64,000 nt of DNA from Nitrospira sp. SG-bin1 (GCA_002083365.1 LVWS01000044.1:62001-126000); one strand, 5' to 3'. Positions 1-10,177 are shown, numbered from the stretch's first letter. Numbers and translations: made by a program. Notes: a model not told the origin generated them from the letters alone.

Positions 1-397
1 CCTGGTCGATGACCGTTTCGATCGGGCCGGCGGGGCTTGGATAGCCGGCCGTGATTTTTCCGATCGTGCTGTTGGCGTAGAAGAAGGCAAGGTTGACGGG
101 AATCTTGAATCGGTCCCACTGCCACTCAGACATCCGCAGGTCCGGCAGGAAACGAATCGTCCTGGGAATGCAACGATAGGTGTCCCCACGAGCAATCGGC
201 GACAGAATAGCGCAGGGTCGGCAGACACAATGGAGTCGGCGATTCGGCAATTCAAGCACGTGGTCATGTCCGGCGAACAGACCGGTGCCGCAGAGTTCGC
301 ACGGCTCATCGCCATTCGGTCGGCCGATGAAACGCTGAAGAAACCGAAAGGATCCCGTCGGTTCCGCAGAGGAAACAGTTTGAGCACCTTCGCGCAT
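1..397 (-). CDS. DUF5947 family protein (3' end outside window)
   Basis: This open frame runs off the left edge of the window, so only the first ~132 residues are seen. I translated it by hand from ATG at 397, four bases after the stop of the NifU-domain gene. It contains CELCG (an early CxxC), then HDHVLEL, a second cysteine group CVCRPC, then AFFYANST and YPSPAGP. This pattern matches DUF5947, a family of unknown function that commonly follows the structural genes of group 1h hydrogenases. The paired cysteines suggest a metal site, possibly zinc or Fe-S; that is inference. It is the last visible gene of the hydrogenase operon. Confidence 0.8.
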   Translation of the reverse strand, partial: MREGAQTVSSAEPTGSFRFLQRFIGRPNGDEPCELCGTGLFAGHDHVLELPNRRLHCVCRPCAILSPIARGDTYRCIPRTIRFLPDLRMSEWQWDRFKIPVNLAFFYANSTIGKITAGYPSPAGPIETVIDQ

Positions 398-400
398 GAT

Positions 401-997
401 TTAGCCACTCACCGGCAGATCTCGTGTCGCACTCTTGACCTGATCCAACGGAATGAATGAGGACCCTGCAACGTCCCTATCCTCTTCAAGTCCCAGGATC
501 TGCACATCGGCGAGCTCGGGCGCCGCTTCACAAAAGGCTTCTTCTATCGCCTGCTTCACGGTCGTTGCGAACCCACCATGGCTTTTGCCATTCCCATTGT
601 GATGGACGCTCAGAATGACTCGGTCTGTTTCGATCGAAAGAATCTCCGCCGTCACTCCGTGCACACCTAATGATGGTGTGATCTTGTCCAGCGCCTGCTT
701 GACCCGCTCCTCCACCGGCAAGGGATGCAACCCATACAAGAGCAAGAGCGGTTTCACGAGTTCGTCCTGGACGAACGCATGGGCCATGGCCTGGCCGGGC
801 TCGCCCCCTTGCGAGACGATCTCGATCAGGCGAGCCAGTCCGGCCGAATGGAGATCCAGGAGCGTCTGTAAGAGGTCCTTCGTCTTCTCACGGACCAGCG
901 GATCGGCAGCCTGTTCACTGTCGATGATCAGCTGCTCGATCCGCGCCAGGTTGTCCTGAAACTGTCGGTCGTTGGGGTTCTGCATGTTGTGCCCCAC
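401..997 (-). CDS. NifU C-terminal-domain protein without the CxxC motif, hydrogenase operon
   Basis: A 198-residue protein with a helical N-terminal half and a NifU-like domain at about residues 105-175 (GVHGVTAEILSIETDRVILS followed by TTVKQAIEEAF and PELADVQI). NifU-type scaffold domains normally carry CxxC in the loop between these blocks to hold an Fe-S cluster. Here the loop reads HHNGNGKSHGGFATT, with no cysteine at all. NifU-domain proteins are standard partners in group 1h hydrogenase operons, which fits the position just after the large subunit (6 bp gap) and just before the DUF5947 gene. Without the cysteines it is more likely a structural or targeting factor than a cluster carrier. 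ATG at 985 is an alternative start. Confidence 0.8.
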   Translation of the reverse strand: MGHNMQNPNDRQFQDNLARIEQLIIDSEQAADPLVREKTKDLLQTLLDLHSAGLARLIEIVSQGGEPGQAMAHAFVQDELVKPLLLLYGLHPLPVEERVKQALDKITPSLGVHGVTAEILSIETDRVILSVHHNGNGKSHGGFATTVKQAIEEAFCEAAPELADVQILGLEEDRDVAGSSFIPLDQVKSATRDLPVSG

Positions 998-1003
998 GCC
1001 GCG

Positions 1004-2800
1004 TTACATAGTGAGTCCGAACATGGGTGAATGTTTCACTTGCAACACTTTTCCCTCGCCGACGTACATGTGCACGCCGCAGGGCAGACAGGGATCGAAA
1101 CTCCGCACCGTTCGCATGATGTCGATGCCTTTGAACTTGCTCGGCCCGTTCTCCTCGAAGATCGGTGTGTTCTGCACCGCGTCCTCGTAGGGACCCGGTG
1201 TCCCGTAGATGTCCCGAGGATTCGCATTCCAAGGCGTCGGTGGATAGGGATGATAATTGGCGATCTTGCCGTTACGGATCGCGACATGGTGCGAGAGCAC
1301 ACCACGCACCGCCTCGTGGAACCCGCAGCCGATCGCTTCATCCGGTACTTTGAAGTCGGACCAGACCGCCGTATGGCCGGCGTGCAATTCTTTCAGTGCC
1401 TGGTCGACGAAGTAGAGGGCCGCCGCAGCTGAGTAGGCTTGGAAGTAGGTCCGCGCACGGTCACGTTCAATGGCGTTGCTCCAGCGCGGGATCTTCCATT
1501 CCAATTCCGTCTCCGGCATCGAGACGGTCTTCGGCAAGTAGATCTTCACGCTGTGCCCGGTCGATTTGACGTAACCGATGTCGACGAGGCCCGCCAAGGC
1601 GGTCGACCAGAGCCGCGCAATTGCACCGCCGCCCGTGTCCAGCGCCAGGTGATCGCCCGTCCGCTTGTCATACCAGCGCGGCGACATGACCCAGGTGTAT
1701 TTGCCGTTGAAATCCCGTTTCTGCGGTTTCGGCAATGTGGTCTGATTCCATGGATGGCGTTTGTCGACCGGATTACCGAGCGGATCGGTCTTGACGAAGG
1801 TTTCGGCATCATCCCAGTTGTCGTAAAAGGAGCTGCCGAGCAGAATGCGGATGCCCAAGTTGATGTCCACGAGATTGGTCGTGAGCAATTGGCCGTCGAC
1901 GACGACACCGGGTGTGACATACATGGCCTCGCCCCACCGGTCCATGGTCTTATAGTTATAGTCGCAGACGTTTGGGTCTTGGTACGAGCCCCAGCAGCCG
2001 AGCAGAATCCGTCGCTTGCCGACCTCTTCGTAGCCCGGCAGCGCCTCATAGAAGAAATCGAAAAGATCGTCGTGCATCGGCACCACCTTCTTCATAAACT
2101 CCACATACTTCATCAATCGGACCAGATAGTCCGTAAACAGCTGGACAGTCGGCACGGTCCCGACTCCGCCCGGATAGAGCGTCGAGGGATGGACGTGCCG
2201 GCCTTCCATGAGGCAGAACATTTCGCGGGTGTACCGGCTGGTATGCAGCGCTTCCTTGTAGAAGGCGCCGGTGAAGGGATTCAGCGCCCGCATGATGTCG
2301 GCAATCGTGCGGTAGCCGTGGATGGAGGAGCGGGGCGCCAACGTCGTCTCGGCCTTGGCGAGCACGCCCGGATTCGTCTCCTTGACCATCTGTTCGCAGA
2401 AGTCCACGCCGACCAGGTTGTCTTGATAGAGACAGTGGTCGAACATGTATTCGGCGGCTTCGCCCAGGTTGATGATCCATTCGGCGAGCGGCGGCGGTTT
2501 CACGCCGAACGCCATGTTCTGTGCATAGACGGCGCAGGTGGCGTGGTTGTCCCCGCAAATCCCGCAGATGCGACTCGTGATGAAATGAGCGTCGCGCGGG
2601 TCTTTGCCCTTCATGAAGATGCTGTAGCCGCGAAAGATCGACGAGGTGCTGTGACATTCCACCACCTGCCGGTTGTCGAAGTCGATCTTGGTGTAGATCC
2701 CCAGACTTCCGACGATGCGGGTAATCGGATCCCAGGACATCTCGACGAGATTTTTCCGGCCGGCCGGCGTCGTTTCGACTGGCTTGGTCAGCGTACTCAT
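1004..2800 (-). CDS. hhyL: NiFe-hydrogenase large subunit, group 1h type
   Basis: Catalytic subunit of an H2-oxidising NiFe-hydrogenase. The first nickel motif RICGICGDNHATC is near residue 77. The second, DPCLPCGVH, is near the C-terminus and is followed by a tail of about 21 residues that could be cleaved during maturation. The length (~598 aa) and the paired small subunit fit the high-affinity group 1h (formerly group 5, 'actinobacterial type') that oxidises H2 at trace levels. I chose the second of two close ATGs, because AGGAGG lies 7 nt before it but only 1 nt before ATG 2806. It lies 23 bp after the small subunit gene, clearly in one operon with it and the hyp genes. Confidence 0.93.
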   Translation of the reverse strand: MSTLTKPVETTPAGRKNLVEMSWDPITRIVGSLGIYTKIDFDNRQVVECHSTSSIFRGYSIFMKGKDPRDAHFITSRICGICGDNHATCAVYAQNMAFGVKPPPLAEWIINLGEAAEYMFDHCLYQDNLVGVDFCEQMVKETNPGVLAKAETTLAPRSSIHGYRTIADIMRALNPFTGAFYKEALHTSRYTREMFCLMEGRHVHPSTLYPGGVGTVPTVQLFTDYLVRLMKYVEFMKKVVPMHDDLFDFFYEALPGYEEVGKRRILLGCWGSYQDPNVCDYNYKTMDRWGEAMYVTPGVVVDGQLLTTNLVDINLGIRILLGSSFYDNWDDAETFVKTDPLGNPVDKRHPWNQTTLPKPQKRDFNGKYTWVMSPRWYDKRTGDHLALDTGGGAIARLWSTALAGLVDIGYVKSTGHSVKIYLPKTVSMPETELEWKIPRWSNAIERDRARTYFQAYSAAAALYFVDQALKELHAGHTAVWSDFKVPDEAIGCGFHEAVRGVLSHHVAIRNGKIANYHPYPPTPWNANPRDIYGTPGPYEDAVQNTPIFEENGPSKFKGIDIMRTVRSFDPCLPCGVHMYVGEGKVLQVKHSPMFGLTM

Positions 2801-2823
2801 GAGCATTCCTCCTTATTGCCTGA

Positions 2824-3897
<1,074 letters not shown>

Positions 3898-3950
3898 AGT
3901 CGTACCTCCTTTGCTCCGACGTGGATGTCCTGTCCCGGTATTCGCCAGCC

Positions 3951-5015
3951 TCAGCAGATCCGAGGCAATTGTTCACCCATCATGAGATCCACGATGCGTG
4001 TGCCGCCGATCTTCGTCTTCATCACCACCATGCCTGGATGGTCTGCGACGACCTCGCCGAGGATGCACGCATCCCGGCCGCTTGCCAGACTTTTCATACG
4101 AGCGAGGACGGCGTCCGCTACGTCCCGCTGAACGATCGCGATCAGTTTCCCTTCGTTCGCCACATAGAGAGGATCGATGCCCAATATCTCACAGAGCCCT
4201 TTCACCGCTTCCTTGATCGGGATGGCCGTTTCGTCGATGACCATGCCGACCTTGGATTGTTTCGCCAGCTCGTTAAGGGTTCCGGCCACGCCGCCTCTGG
4301 TCGGATCGCGCAGACAATGAACCTCACGGCTCACGCCCAGCATCGAAGCCACCAGTTCATGGAGCGGCGCCGTATCGCTTACGATCGTACTCTCCAATTC
4401 CAATCCCTCTCTGGTGGACATGACCGCCATGCCGTGGTCGGCGATCGTGCCGCTCAGGAGAATTCGGTCTCCAACTTGTGCTCGATCAGCGGAGATGGTG
4501 ATGTCCCGCTCAACCACACCGATTCCAGACGTGTTGATGAAGACCTTGTCACCGCTTCCACGATTGACCACTTTGGTGTCGCCGGTCACCAAGAGCACAC
4601 CGGCCCCCTCGCAGGCTTTACGTACGGAGGTCACGATGCGTTCGAGATCGGTAATGAGACAGCCCTCTTCTAAGATGAAGCCGGCGCTGAGGAACAACGG
4701 TCGCGCCCCGCTCATGGCCAAATCGTTGACCGTCCCGTTGACGGCGAGCCTGCCGATATCGCCGCCCGGGAAAAACATCGGCGTCACCACGAATGAATCA
4801 GTGGTAAATGCGAGACGCACGCCGTTGATATCCAGGACAGCCTGATCGTTGAGTTTGTCCAAGTAGGGATTGTGGAAGGCAGGTATGAAGAGTTTGTCGA
4901 GCAAGTCAGCGGTCAGCTTCCCCCCACTGCCGTGGCCGAGCAAAATCTCATCGGATTCGAGTAACGGACGAGGGCAACTTCCCAAGAGGCTCGCGATATC
5001 GTTGTGCTTGTCCAT
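3951..5015 (-). CDS. hypE: Hydrogenase maturation protein HypE
   Basis: HypE dehydrates the carbamoyl group passed from HypF into the thiocyanate that becomes the CN ligands of the NiFe site. The sequence is a PurM-like fold with LLGHGSGGKL near the N-terminus, FTTDSFVV, GDIGRLAVNGTVNDLAMSGA and the essential C-terminal PRIC cysteine. The frame is open to ATG 5084, but that start would overlap hypD and add a low-complexity arginine-rich tail. ATG 5015 has GGGAGA 5 nt upstream and gives the usual ~354 residues. Order is hypF-C-D-E then hhyS-L. Confidence 0.95.
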   Translation of the reverse strand: MDKHNDIASLLGSCPRPLLESDEILLGHGSGGKLTADLLDKLFIPAFHNPYLDKLNDQAVLDINGVRLAFTTDSFVVTPMFFPGGDIGRLAVNGTVNDLAMSGARPLFLSAGFILEEGCLITDLERIVTSVRKACEGAGVLLVTGDTKVVNRGSGDKVFINTSGIGVVERDITISADRAQVGDRILLSGTIADHGMAVMSTREGLELESTIVSDTAPLHELVASMLGVSREVHCLRDPTRGGVAGTLNELAKQSKVGMVIDETAIPIKEAVKGLCEILGIDPLYVANEGKLIAIVQRDVADAVLARMKSLASGRDACILGEVVADHPGMVVMKTKIGGTRIVDLMMGEQLPRIC

Positions 5016-5058
5016 GATGTTCTCCCTTCGGCGAGTCCTCCGTGCGACCGGCTCTTCT

Positions 5059-6180
5059 TCAGTTCGTCTCGGTGGTTCCGGCACCGACCGTTACCAAGTG
5101 CCGGCCATAGTTGTAATAGGCCGCGCAGGCCCCTTCGGCCGAGACCATCGTCGCCCCGAGCGGAGTGTGCGGTGTACAGGCCTTGCCGAAGGCCTCACAG
5201 TCCCCTGGCTTCTTCCATCCCTTGAGAATTTCTCCACTGATGCAGACGGACGGTTCCTGCGTGTCGATCTGCTCCACGTGGAACCGCTGCGTCGCATCGA
5301 ACGACGCGAAGCCGTTCGTGAGTCGATAGCCGCTGTGCGGGATCGCGCCGACGCCGCGCCATTTCTGATCACAGATCTCGAACACGGCCTCGACCAGTTC
5401 CTGCATGAATGTGTTGCCAAGCTGGGAGACTACGCGGGCATATTGGTTTTCAACCTCTGCCCGTCCGCTTTCCAATTGCCGAACGGCCATCAATACGCCC
5501 TCTAAGATGTCCATCGGCTCGAATCCTGTGATGACGATGGGAACCTTATAGTGTCGGCTGATGGCTTCGTATTCGTGGTAGCCCATCACGGTGCAGACAT
5601 GGCCTGGACCGAGGAAGGCCTGCACGCGATTTTCCGGGGATTCCAGAATGGCGGTCATGGCCGGAGGCACGAGCACATGGGACACCAGGACCGACAAATT
5701 CTCCAAACCTAGGCGGTTGGCATGCCAGACTGCCATCGCATTGGCCGGTGCCGTCGTTTCGAACCCGATCGCGAAAAACACGATCTGCTTATCGGGATGG
5801 TTCTGCGCGATCGGCAGACAATCGAGCGGTGAATAGACGGTGCGTACATCGGCTCCATGGGATTTGATACGGAAGAGATCCACACGTGAGCCCGGCACCC
5901 GCAACATGTCGCCAAAGGTGCAGAAGATGACGTCGGGACGGGCCGCGATCGCATGAGCCTTATCGATCATCTCCAGCGAGGTGACACAGACCGGGCAGCC
6001 GGGCCCATGCACGAGTTCGATCGACTTCGGCAGAAGGTAATCGATGCCGTGCTTGACGATCGAGTGGGTCTGTCCCCCGCAGACTTCCATGATGGTCCAG
6101 TCTTTCGTCGCCAGCCTGGTGATCTCCCGCACGATCTTCTCGGCAACCTGCTTGTCCCGAAACTCATCGACATATTTCAT
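5059..6180 (-). CDS. hypD: Hydrogenase maturation protein HypD
   Basis: HypD is the Fe-S scaffold on which, with HypC, the Fe(CN)2CO unit of NiFe-hydrogenase is assembled. The 373-residue product starts MKYVDEFRD and contains the family motifs EVCGGQTHS, HGPGCPVCVT, FCTFGDM and GFETTAP, plus the C-terminal cysteine group around CISGEILKG and the second conserved Cys cluster. The start codon overlaps the hypC stop (ATGA), which implies translational coupling. Confidence 0.96.
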   Translation of the reverse strand: MKYVDEFRDKQVAEKIVREITRLATKDWTIMEVCGGQTHSIVKHGIDYLLPKSIELVHGPGCPVCVTSLEMIDKAHAIAARPDVIFCTFGDMLRVPGSRVDLFRIKSHGADVRTVYSPLDCLPIAQNHPDKQIVFFAIGFETTAPANAMAVWHANRLGLENLSVLVSHVLVPPAMTAILESPENRVQAFLGPGHVCTVMGYHEYEAISRHYKVPIVITGFEPMDILEGVLMAVRQLESGRAEVENQYARVVSQLGNTFMQELVEAVFEICDQKWRGVGAIPHSGYRLTNGFASFDATQRFHVEQIDTQEPSVCISGEILKGWKKPGDCEAFGKACTPHTPLGATMVSAEGACAAYYNYGRHLVTVGAGTTETN

Positions 6181-6461
6181 GATGTCCCTCGCTGATCAAA
6201 TGCGGTGACCGGCTCGGACCCGCTGAACGCCCCGTCCATTTCACCCAAGGATTCGAGTAGCGCCAAGGTTTTCGAGGCCTCATCCTCATCGATCGTCGCC
6301 AGCGCGAACCCGACGTGGATCAAAGCGTATTGGCCGACGGTAGCGGTAGGGACGTATTGCAGACAGGCCTTTCGGATCGTCCCGCCGAAGTCGAGTTTGC
6401 CCATCAGTAATCCGTCTTCTTCGTAGATATCGACGATTTTTCCTGGAACCGCTAGGCACAT
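6177..6461 (-). CDS. hypC: Hydrogenase maturation chaperone HypC
   Basis: A small chaperone that holds the Fe(CN)2CO unit with HypD and delivers it to the large subunit. Its essential cysteine must directly follow the initiator Met. The frame encodes MAAMCLAVPGK, so the functional start is the inner ATG at 6461 (MCLAVPGK), with AAAGGA 9 nt upstream, rather than ATG 6470. The OB-fold core GGTIRKACLQYVP and VGQYALIHVGFAL follows. The C-terminal tail after residue ~75 is somewhat longer than usual. It overlaps the 3' end of hypF and the start of hypD. Confidence 0.95.
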   Translation of the reverse strand: MCLAVPGKIVDIYEEDGLLMGKLDFGGTIRKACLQYVPTATVGQYALIHVGFALATIDEDEASKTLALLESLGEMDGAFSGSEPVTAFDQRGTS

Positions 6462-8767
6462 GGCAGCCATTCCTTTCTCCTCCCCTTTTCCAACACTGCG
6501 GCGGCTACCGCCACTTGTCCGAGCGCGAGCCCTCCGTCGTTCGGCGGAACCTTATGATGTGTCAGAACCTTGAATCCGTCGGCCGAAAGCCGTTCGACGG
6601 TCTCGGTGAGCAGGCGCACGTTCTGGAAACAGCCTCCGCTCAGCGCGACGTCACGGAGCCCTGTCGTCCGGCGGATACGGCGGCAGGTCTGGTGGATGAG
6701 CGCCGCCATCGTGCTATGGAAGCGGCTGGCGATCACAGGAGCAGGCGTGTGGATCACGAGGTCGTCCACCACGCCCCTGATGATCCCACGCGTCCCGGCG
6801 ATAAACCCGTTCCCTTGATCGTGGAAGCAGATGGGATAGAGATCCTTCTCGGTTCTCTCCTCTGCCAGCAGCTCCAATTCGATCGCCGCTTGCGCGTCAT
6901 ACTGGACCTCGTCTCGCACTCCCACTAAGGATGCGATACCGTCGAACAAGCGGCCGGCGCTGGAGGTGAGCGGCGTATTGATCTGTTTGGCGATCATCCA
7001 CTTGACCACCGGCGATACCCGGTCCTTCATGCGATGAAGGAACGGGAGGTCGAGCCGGGCCATCGCATCCCCGTAGGCGTGATAGAGACATGCGGCAGCC
7101 ATGCGCCATGGCTGGTGGATGGCCTGTTCTCCGCCAGGGAGCGGTAGTTCGCCCAGATAGGCCAATCGGTCGAAGCGGTGATACTCCGTGAGCAAGAACT
7201 CCCCGCCCCAGATGTGCCCGTCCGTCCCATAGCCGGTTCCATCGAACGCCACGCCAATAACCGGACCGTCGTGACTGTTTTCCGCCATGCAGGCGGCGAT
7301 ATGCGCATGGTGATGCTGTACCGGGATCTGCGGCAGCCCTCTCAACGAGCGGGCATACTGTGTCGACAGATAGCCGGGATGGAGATCATGAGCGACGGCC
7401 TCGGGATCGACGCTGAAGAGATTTTTTAAATGCTCCACGCCGGCTTGGAACGACTTATAGGTCCGGTAGTCGTCGAGGTCGCCGATGTGGTGACTGAGGA
7501 AGGCGTAGCGACCTCTTGCCAGTGAGAAGGCATTCTTCATCTGGCCGCCGCAAGCGAGCAGCGGAACCGGGACGGGTTGTTTCAGGGAAATGGGGAGTGG
7601 GGCATAGCCTCGCGAACGGCGCACGAACTGCTCTGTTCCTTTGACGACTCGAATGACGGAATCGTCACAGCGCATGTGAATGGGACGATTGTGAACCAGG
7701 AAATAATCGGCGATGCTGGACAGATGCTCGATGGCCTCCTGATCCTTGTAGGCAATCGGCTCGTCGGTAAGATTTCCGCTCGTCATCACCAACGGACTAC
7801 GCAAGGCTTGCATGAGCAGATGGTGTAGCGGCGTGTAGGGAAGCATCACACCGAGGTATCTATGGCCTGGAGCCACAGCTTCAGTTCCGTAGCAGTCGTC
7901 TCGTTTCTGCAGTAGGACGATCGGACGGGCCGTAGACGTCAGCACTTGTGCTTCATGTGCACTGATCCAGCACAGTCGGTTGGCTGCCTCAAGTGATGGC
8001 ACCATCACGGCCAGAGGCTTGGCTTCGCGATGTTTCCGTTTCCGCAACTCCATCACGATGTCGTTGCGCTGCGCATCACAGGCGAGGTGGTAGCCACCAA
8101 GTCCCTTGATGGCGAAAATCAGACCGGCTTTCAGGCAGATCGCGGTAAAGGCTACTGGATCATTGATGGGGACAACGGTTCCAGATGAATCGGTCACCTG
8201 GAGCTGAGGACCACAGACGGGGCAGGCCGTCGGTTGGGCGTGGAATCGGCGATCCAGAGGATTGTCGTATTCTGACTTGCAGGCGGGACACATCGTGAAT
8301 CCGGCCATCGTGATCCGTTCCCGGTCGTATGGCACATCGGTGACGATCGTGAAGCGCGGCCCGCAATTTGTGCAGTTCAGAAACGGATAGCCGTAGCGGC
8401 GGTCTCTCGGATTCGTGAGTTCACTAAGGCAATCCTGGCACATTGCCGTATCCGGGGCGATAAATACGGCTGCTTCCTCATGGACCACGCTACGTTCAAT
8501 GGAGAATCCACGATATCCCGCAATGGGGGCAGATCCGACTTCGATCTGTTCGATGCTGGAGAGCGGCGGCGCTTCTTTGACGAGTTGATTGACAAATTGG
8601 TCCAGGATGAGAGGATCTCCTTCAACGTCGATCACCGCTCCCTTGGAGTCATTCCGAACAATACCCTTGAGTCCTAATCGAGACGCCAGCCCATAGACAT
8701 AGGGGCGGAATCCCACTCCCTGTACGATTCCTTGGACGGTGATCGTGTGGTGGACATCGTGACCCAC
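6452..8767 (-). CDS. hypF: Carbamoyltransferase HypF
   Basis: HypF makes the CN ligand precursor from carbamoyl phosphate and passes it to HypE. Domains in order: acylphosphatase (residues ~5-95, VQGVGFRPYVYGLA), two zinc fingers (CQDC...CTNC and CPAC...CPVC, ~110-185), YrdC-like domain (~205-390) and Kae1-like carbamoyltransferase domain with VQHHHAHIAACMAE (~480) and ALSGGCFQN (~710). The 771-residue length is normal. The start is GTG, with AGGAGG a few bases upstream. It is the first hyp gene of the operon and begins 27 bp after the lone receiver gene. Confidence 0.96.
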   Translation of the reverse strand: MGHDVHHTITVQGIVQGVGFRPYVYGLASRLGLKGIVRNDSKGAVIDVEGDPLILDQFVNQLVKEAPPLSSIEQIEVGSAPIAGYRGFSIERSVVHEEAAVFIAPDTAMCQDCLSELTNPRDRRYGYPFLNCTNCGPRFTIVTDVPYDRERITMAGFTMCPACKSEYDNPLDRRFHAQPTACPVCGPQLQVTDSSGTVVPINDPVAFTAICLKAGLIFAIKGLGGYHLACDAQRNDIVMELRKRKHREAKPLAVMVPSLEAANRLCWISAHEAQVLTSTARPIVLLQKRDDCYGTEAVAPGHRYLGVMLPYTPLHHLLMQALRSPLVMTSGNLTDEPIAYKDQEAIEHLSSIADYFLVHNRPIHMRCDDSVIRVVKGTEQFVRRSRGYAPLPISLKQPVPVPLLACGGQMKNAFSLARGRYAFLSHHIGDLDDYRTYKSFQAGVEHLKNLFSVDPEAVAHDLHPGYLSTQYARSLRGLPQIPVQHHHAHIAACMAENSHDGPVIGVAFDGTGYGTDGHIWGGEFLLTEYHRFDRLAYLGELPLPGGEQAIHQPWRMAAACLYHAYGDAMARLDLPFLHRMKDRVSPVVKWMIAKQINTPLTSSAGRLFDGIASLVGVRDEVQYDAQAAIELELLAEERTEKDLYPICFHDQGNGFIAGTRGIIRGVVDDLVIHTPAPVIASRFHSTMAALIHQTCRRIRRTTGLRDVALSGGCFQNVRLLTETVERLSADGFKVLTHHKVPPNDGGLALGQVAVAAAVLEKGRRKEWLPCA

Positions 8768-8794
8768 AGGCCCTCCTTGGCCGGTAGGATCGTT

Positions 8795-9178
8795 TCAAGA
8801 AGGATCTAATGGAAATGTCCTTGCCAGCTTATCCTTGAGCATCTCCACGTCGATCGGCTTTCGTATCCACCCTTTAACACCTTGTGCCATCGACTCCGAA
8901 AAACTTTCCTGATCCGAGGTCTCGGACATCATGATGACGGGAATGCCCGGGTGCCGTGTTCTCATTTCTCGGAGCACTGCCATGCCATTCATCCCAGGCA
9001 TGTTCAGGTCCAGTAAGACGAGATCGAGTCGCGAGCGTCCCGCTTCCAGTGCCATGGTGGCGAGTGCCGAACAGCCATCCGTGAAGGCGAGGGCTTCATG
9101 ACCGAGGACACGAACCAGCTCGCTCAGGACGTTACAGATCGATCGATCATCGTCGATGATCATGATGCGTCGCTCCAT
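8795..9178 (-). CDS. Single-domain response regulator
   Basis: A 127-residue protein that is only a CheY-type receiver: acidic pocket IIDDD, phospho-acceptor in LVLLDLNMPGMNG (about D57), MMSET and the conserved Lys in IRKPID. There is no output domain. The frame extends upstream, but ATG 9178 has GGAGGG 6 nt before it and starts directly at the receiver. It sits between a broken winged-helix gene and hypF, so it probably belongs to signalling that controls the hydrogenase operon, perhaps together with the kinase/regulator pair upstream. That role is inference. Confidence 0.85.
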   Translation of the reverse strand: MERRIMIIDDDRSICNVLSELVRVLGHEALAFTDGCSALATMALEAGRSRLDLVLLDLNMPGMNGMAVLREMRTRHPGIPVIMMSETSDQESFSESMAQGVKGWIRKPIDVEMLKDKLARTFPLDPS

Positions 9179-9436
9179 GTACGGCCCTCCGTTCCAGTGA
9201 AGGGAAGGGTTGCCGTTCTTGCCGTGTAGATGAACGCCTCGCGGCGCAGATGAATGTCTCCGCGGCGACTGAGCACGTCGATTGCCAGAAACACCTGAGA
9301 CCAACTGAGTTCGGGTAATTCATCACACAGCTCTTCCACTGTGAAGCTCCGTTCCTCTTGGAGTTTCTCAAGAATGACTCGTTCCGTGTCCGTCGGGCTT
9401 TGAACAGATATTCGGCAAGACAGATTGTTGTGCCAT
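9160..9436 (-). pseudogene. Small winged-helix-like gene with a frameshift
   Basis: ATG at 9436 has AAGGA at good spacing and starts MAQQSVLPNI, but this frame stops after about 22 codons. In the neighbouring frame an open stretch continues SVQSPTDTERVILEKLQEER, then SFTVEELCDELPELSWSQVF, LAIDVLSRRGDIHLRREAFI and a tail to a stop at 9160-9162. The second part looks like a small winged-helix domain, and that frame has no start codon of its own. One extra base near 9410 would explain the break. It overlaps the receiver gene start by about 18 bp. It could be a sequencing error or a true pseudogene. Confidence 0.45.
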
Positions 9437-9486
9437 CTCTCAGTCCTTCCCGCACATGTCCGTCCTTGGAGGACATGTTGACAGCC

Positions 9487-9864
9487 TTAATGATTCCCGA
9501 TACCAGCTGAGGAAGACTTGCTGGGGTCAATCGCCTCAGTGACGGGCGATTCAATCTTATACTCTGGGTATCCGTGAACCTTCGGAAGACGTCCTGCTCC
9601 TAATGACTCAATTATTGGATCGGCTTCCAATTTCTGCGCTGATTCTCGATCGTGGTATCGAGCAGCCTCCTCCAATGCCATATCCTTTTGATTCGCCTGT
9701 TGGCCCGTGTCATGCGTCAGCGACTGTTCCGTGACGGGATCCTTCATGGGTGCCATCGGATGACCTGGATGCTTGGGGAGCAAGGCAGGATTCGCCGTTG
9801 CGAGGGACATGCCGACTATGATGCCGCTACATGCGATGCCTATGGTCAGTGTCCATTTGGTCAT
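9487..9864 (-). CDS. Small exported protein, unknown
   Basis: A 125-residue protein beginning MTKWTLTIGIACSGIIVGMS followed by LATANP, a classical signal peptide with a likely cleavage after ATA. AGGAGA precedes the ATG at 9864. The mature part is hydrophilic and rich in Pro, Glu and Ser, with no cysteine and no recognised domain. The frame is open further upstream, but that part does not look coding and overlaps the zinc-ribbon gene. It is co-directional with the hydrogenase genes; a link to them is not shown by sequence. Confidence 0.6.
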   Translation of the reverse strand: MTKWTLTIGIACSGIIVGMSLATANPALLPKHPGHPMAPMKDPVTEQSLTHDTGQQANQKDMALEEAARYHDRESAQKLEADPIIESLGAGRLPKVHGYPEYKIESPVTEAIDPSKSSSAGIGNH

Positions 9865-9919
9865 GGCTGTCTCCTTGAGGCTTTCTGAAGGAAGACATAT
9901 GAATTGCTCCAGCTCTTTC

Positions 9920-10177
9920 TTACATACCTGTCGGCAATCTCGCTCGATTTGGTTTCCTCGCTGGAGGTTGCCCTTGACGTCGATTCGCCAAGATGACCGG
10001 ATCAACCATCTCTCCACAGTGAAGACAGTTCCACGCCCGAATCGGTTGTGTGTTCCGTGTATCTCCCCAATCTCCATAGCTTACCGAGTACATCAATCCG
10101 CGACAGCGCGGGCAGTGAGAAGGAGGAAACATGACCGCTTCATCTTCGCCCCGCGACCGAGAGACCCCGTTGCCCAT
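9920..10177 (-). CDS. Small zinc-ribbon protein
   Basis: An 85-residue protein with two CxxC knuckles: CPRCRGLMY at about residue 22 and WNCLHCGEMVDPVI at about residue 50. This is a typical zinc ribbon. AGAGG lies 6 nt before ATG 10177; the inner ATG at 10132 lacks a ribosome site. A clear relative is encoded at 28576-28791 in the Fe-S operon, sharing CPRC, GYM/GLM, W-C-x-x-C-G-E and DPVI. The function is unknown. Confidence 0.65.
   Translation of the reverse strand: MGNGVSRSRGEDEAVMFPPSHCPRCRGLMYSVSYGDWGDTRNTQPIRAWNCLHCGEMVDPVILANRRQGQPPARKPNRARLPTGM

Noticed and set aside
230..460. 76-codon plus-strand open frame at the left edge
   Set aside because: It is antisense to the DUF5947 gene, whose minus-strand translation has clear family motifs (CELCG, AFFYANST, YPSPAGP).
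9147..9554. 135-codon minus-strand open frame over the receiver start region
   Set aside because: Composition is not protein-like, and the neighbouring frame has a winged-helix-like product; I kept the latter as a frameshifted gene.
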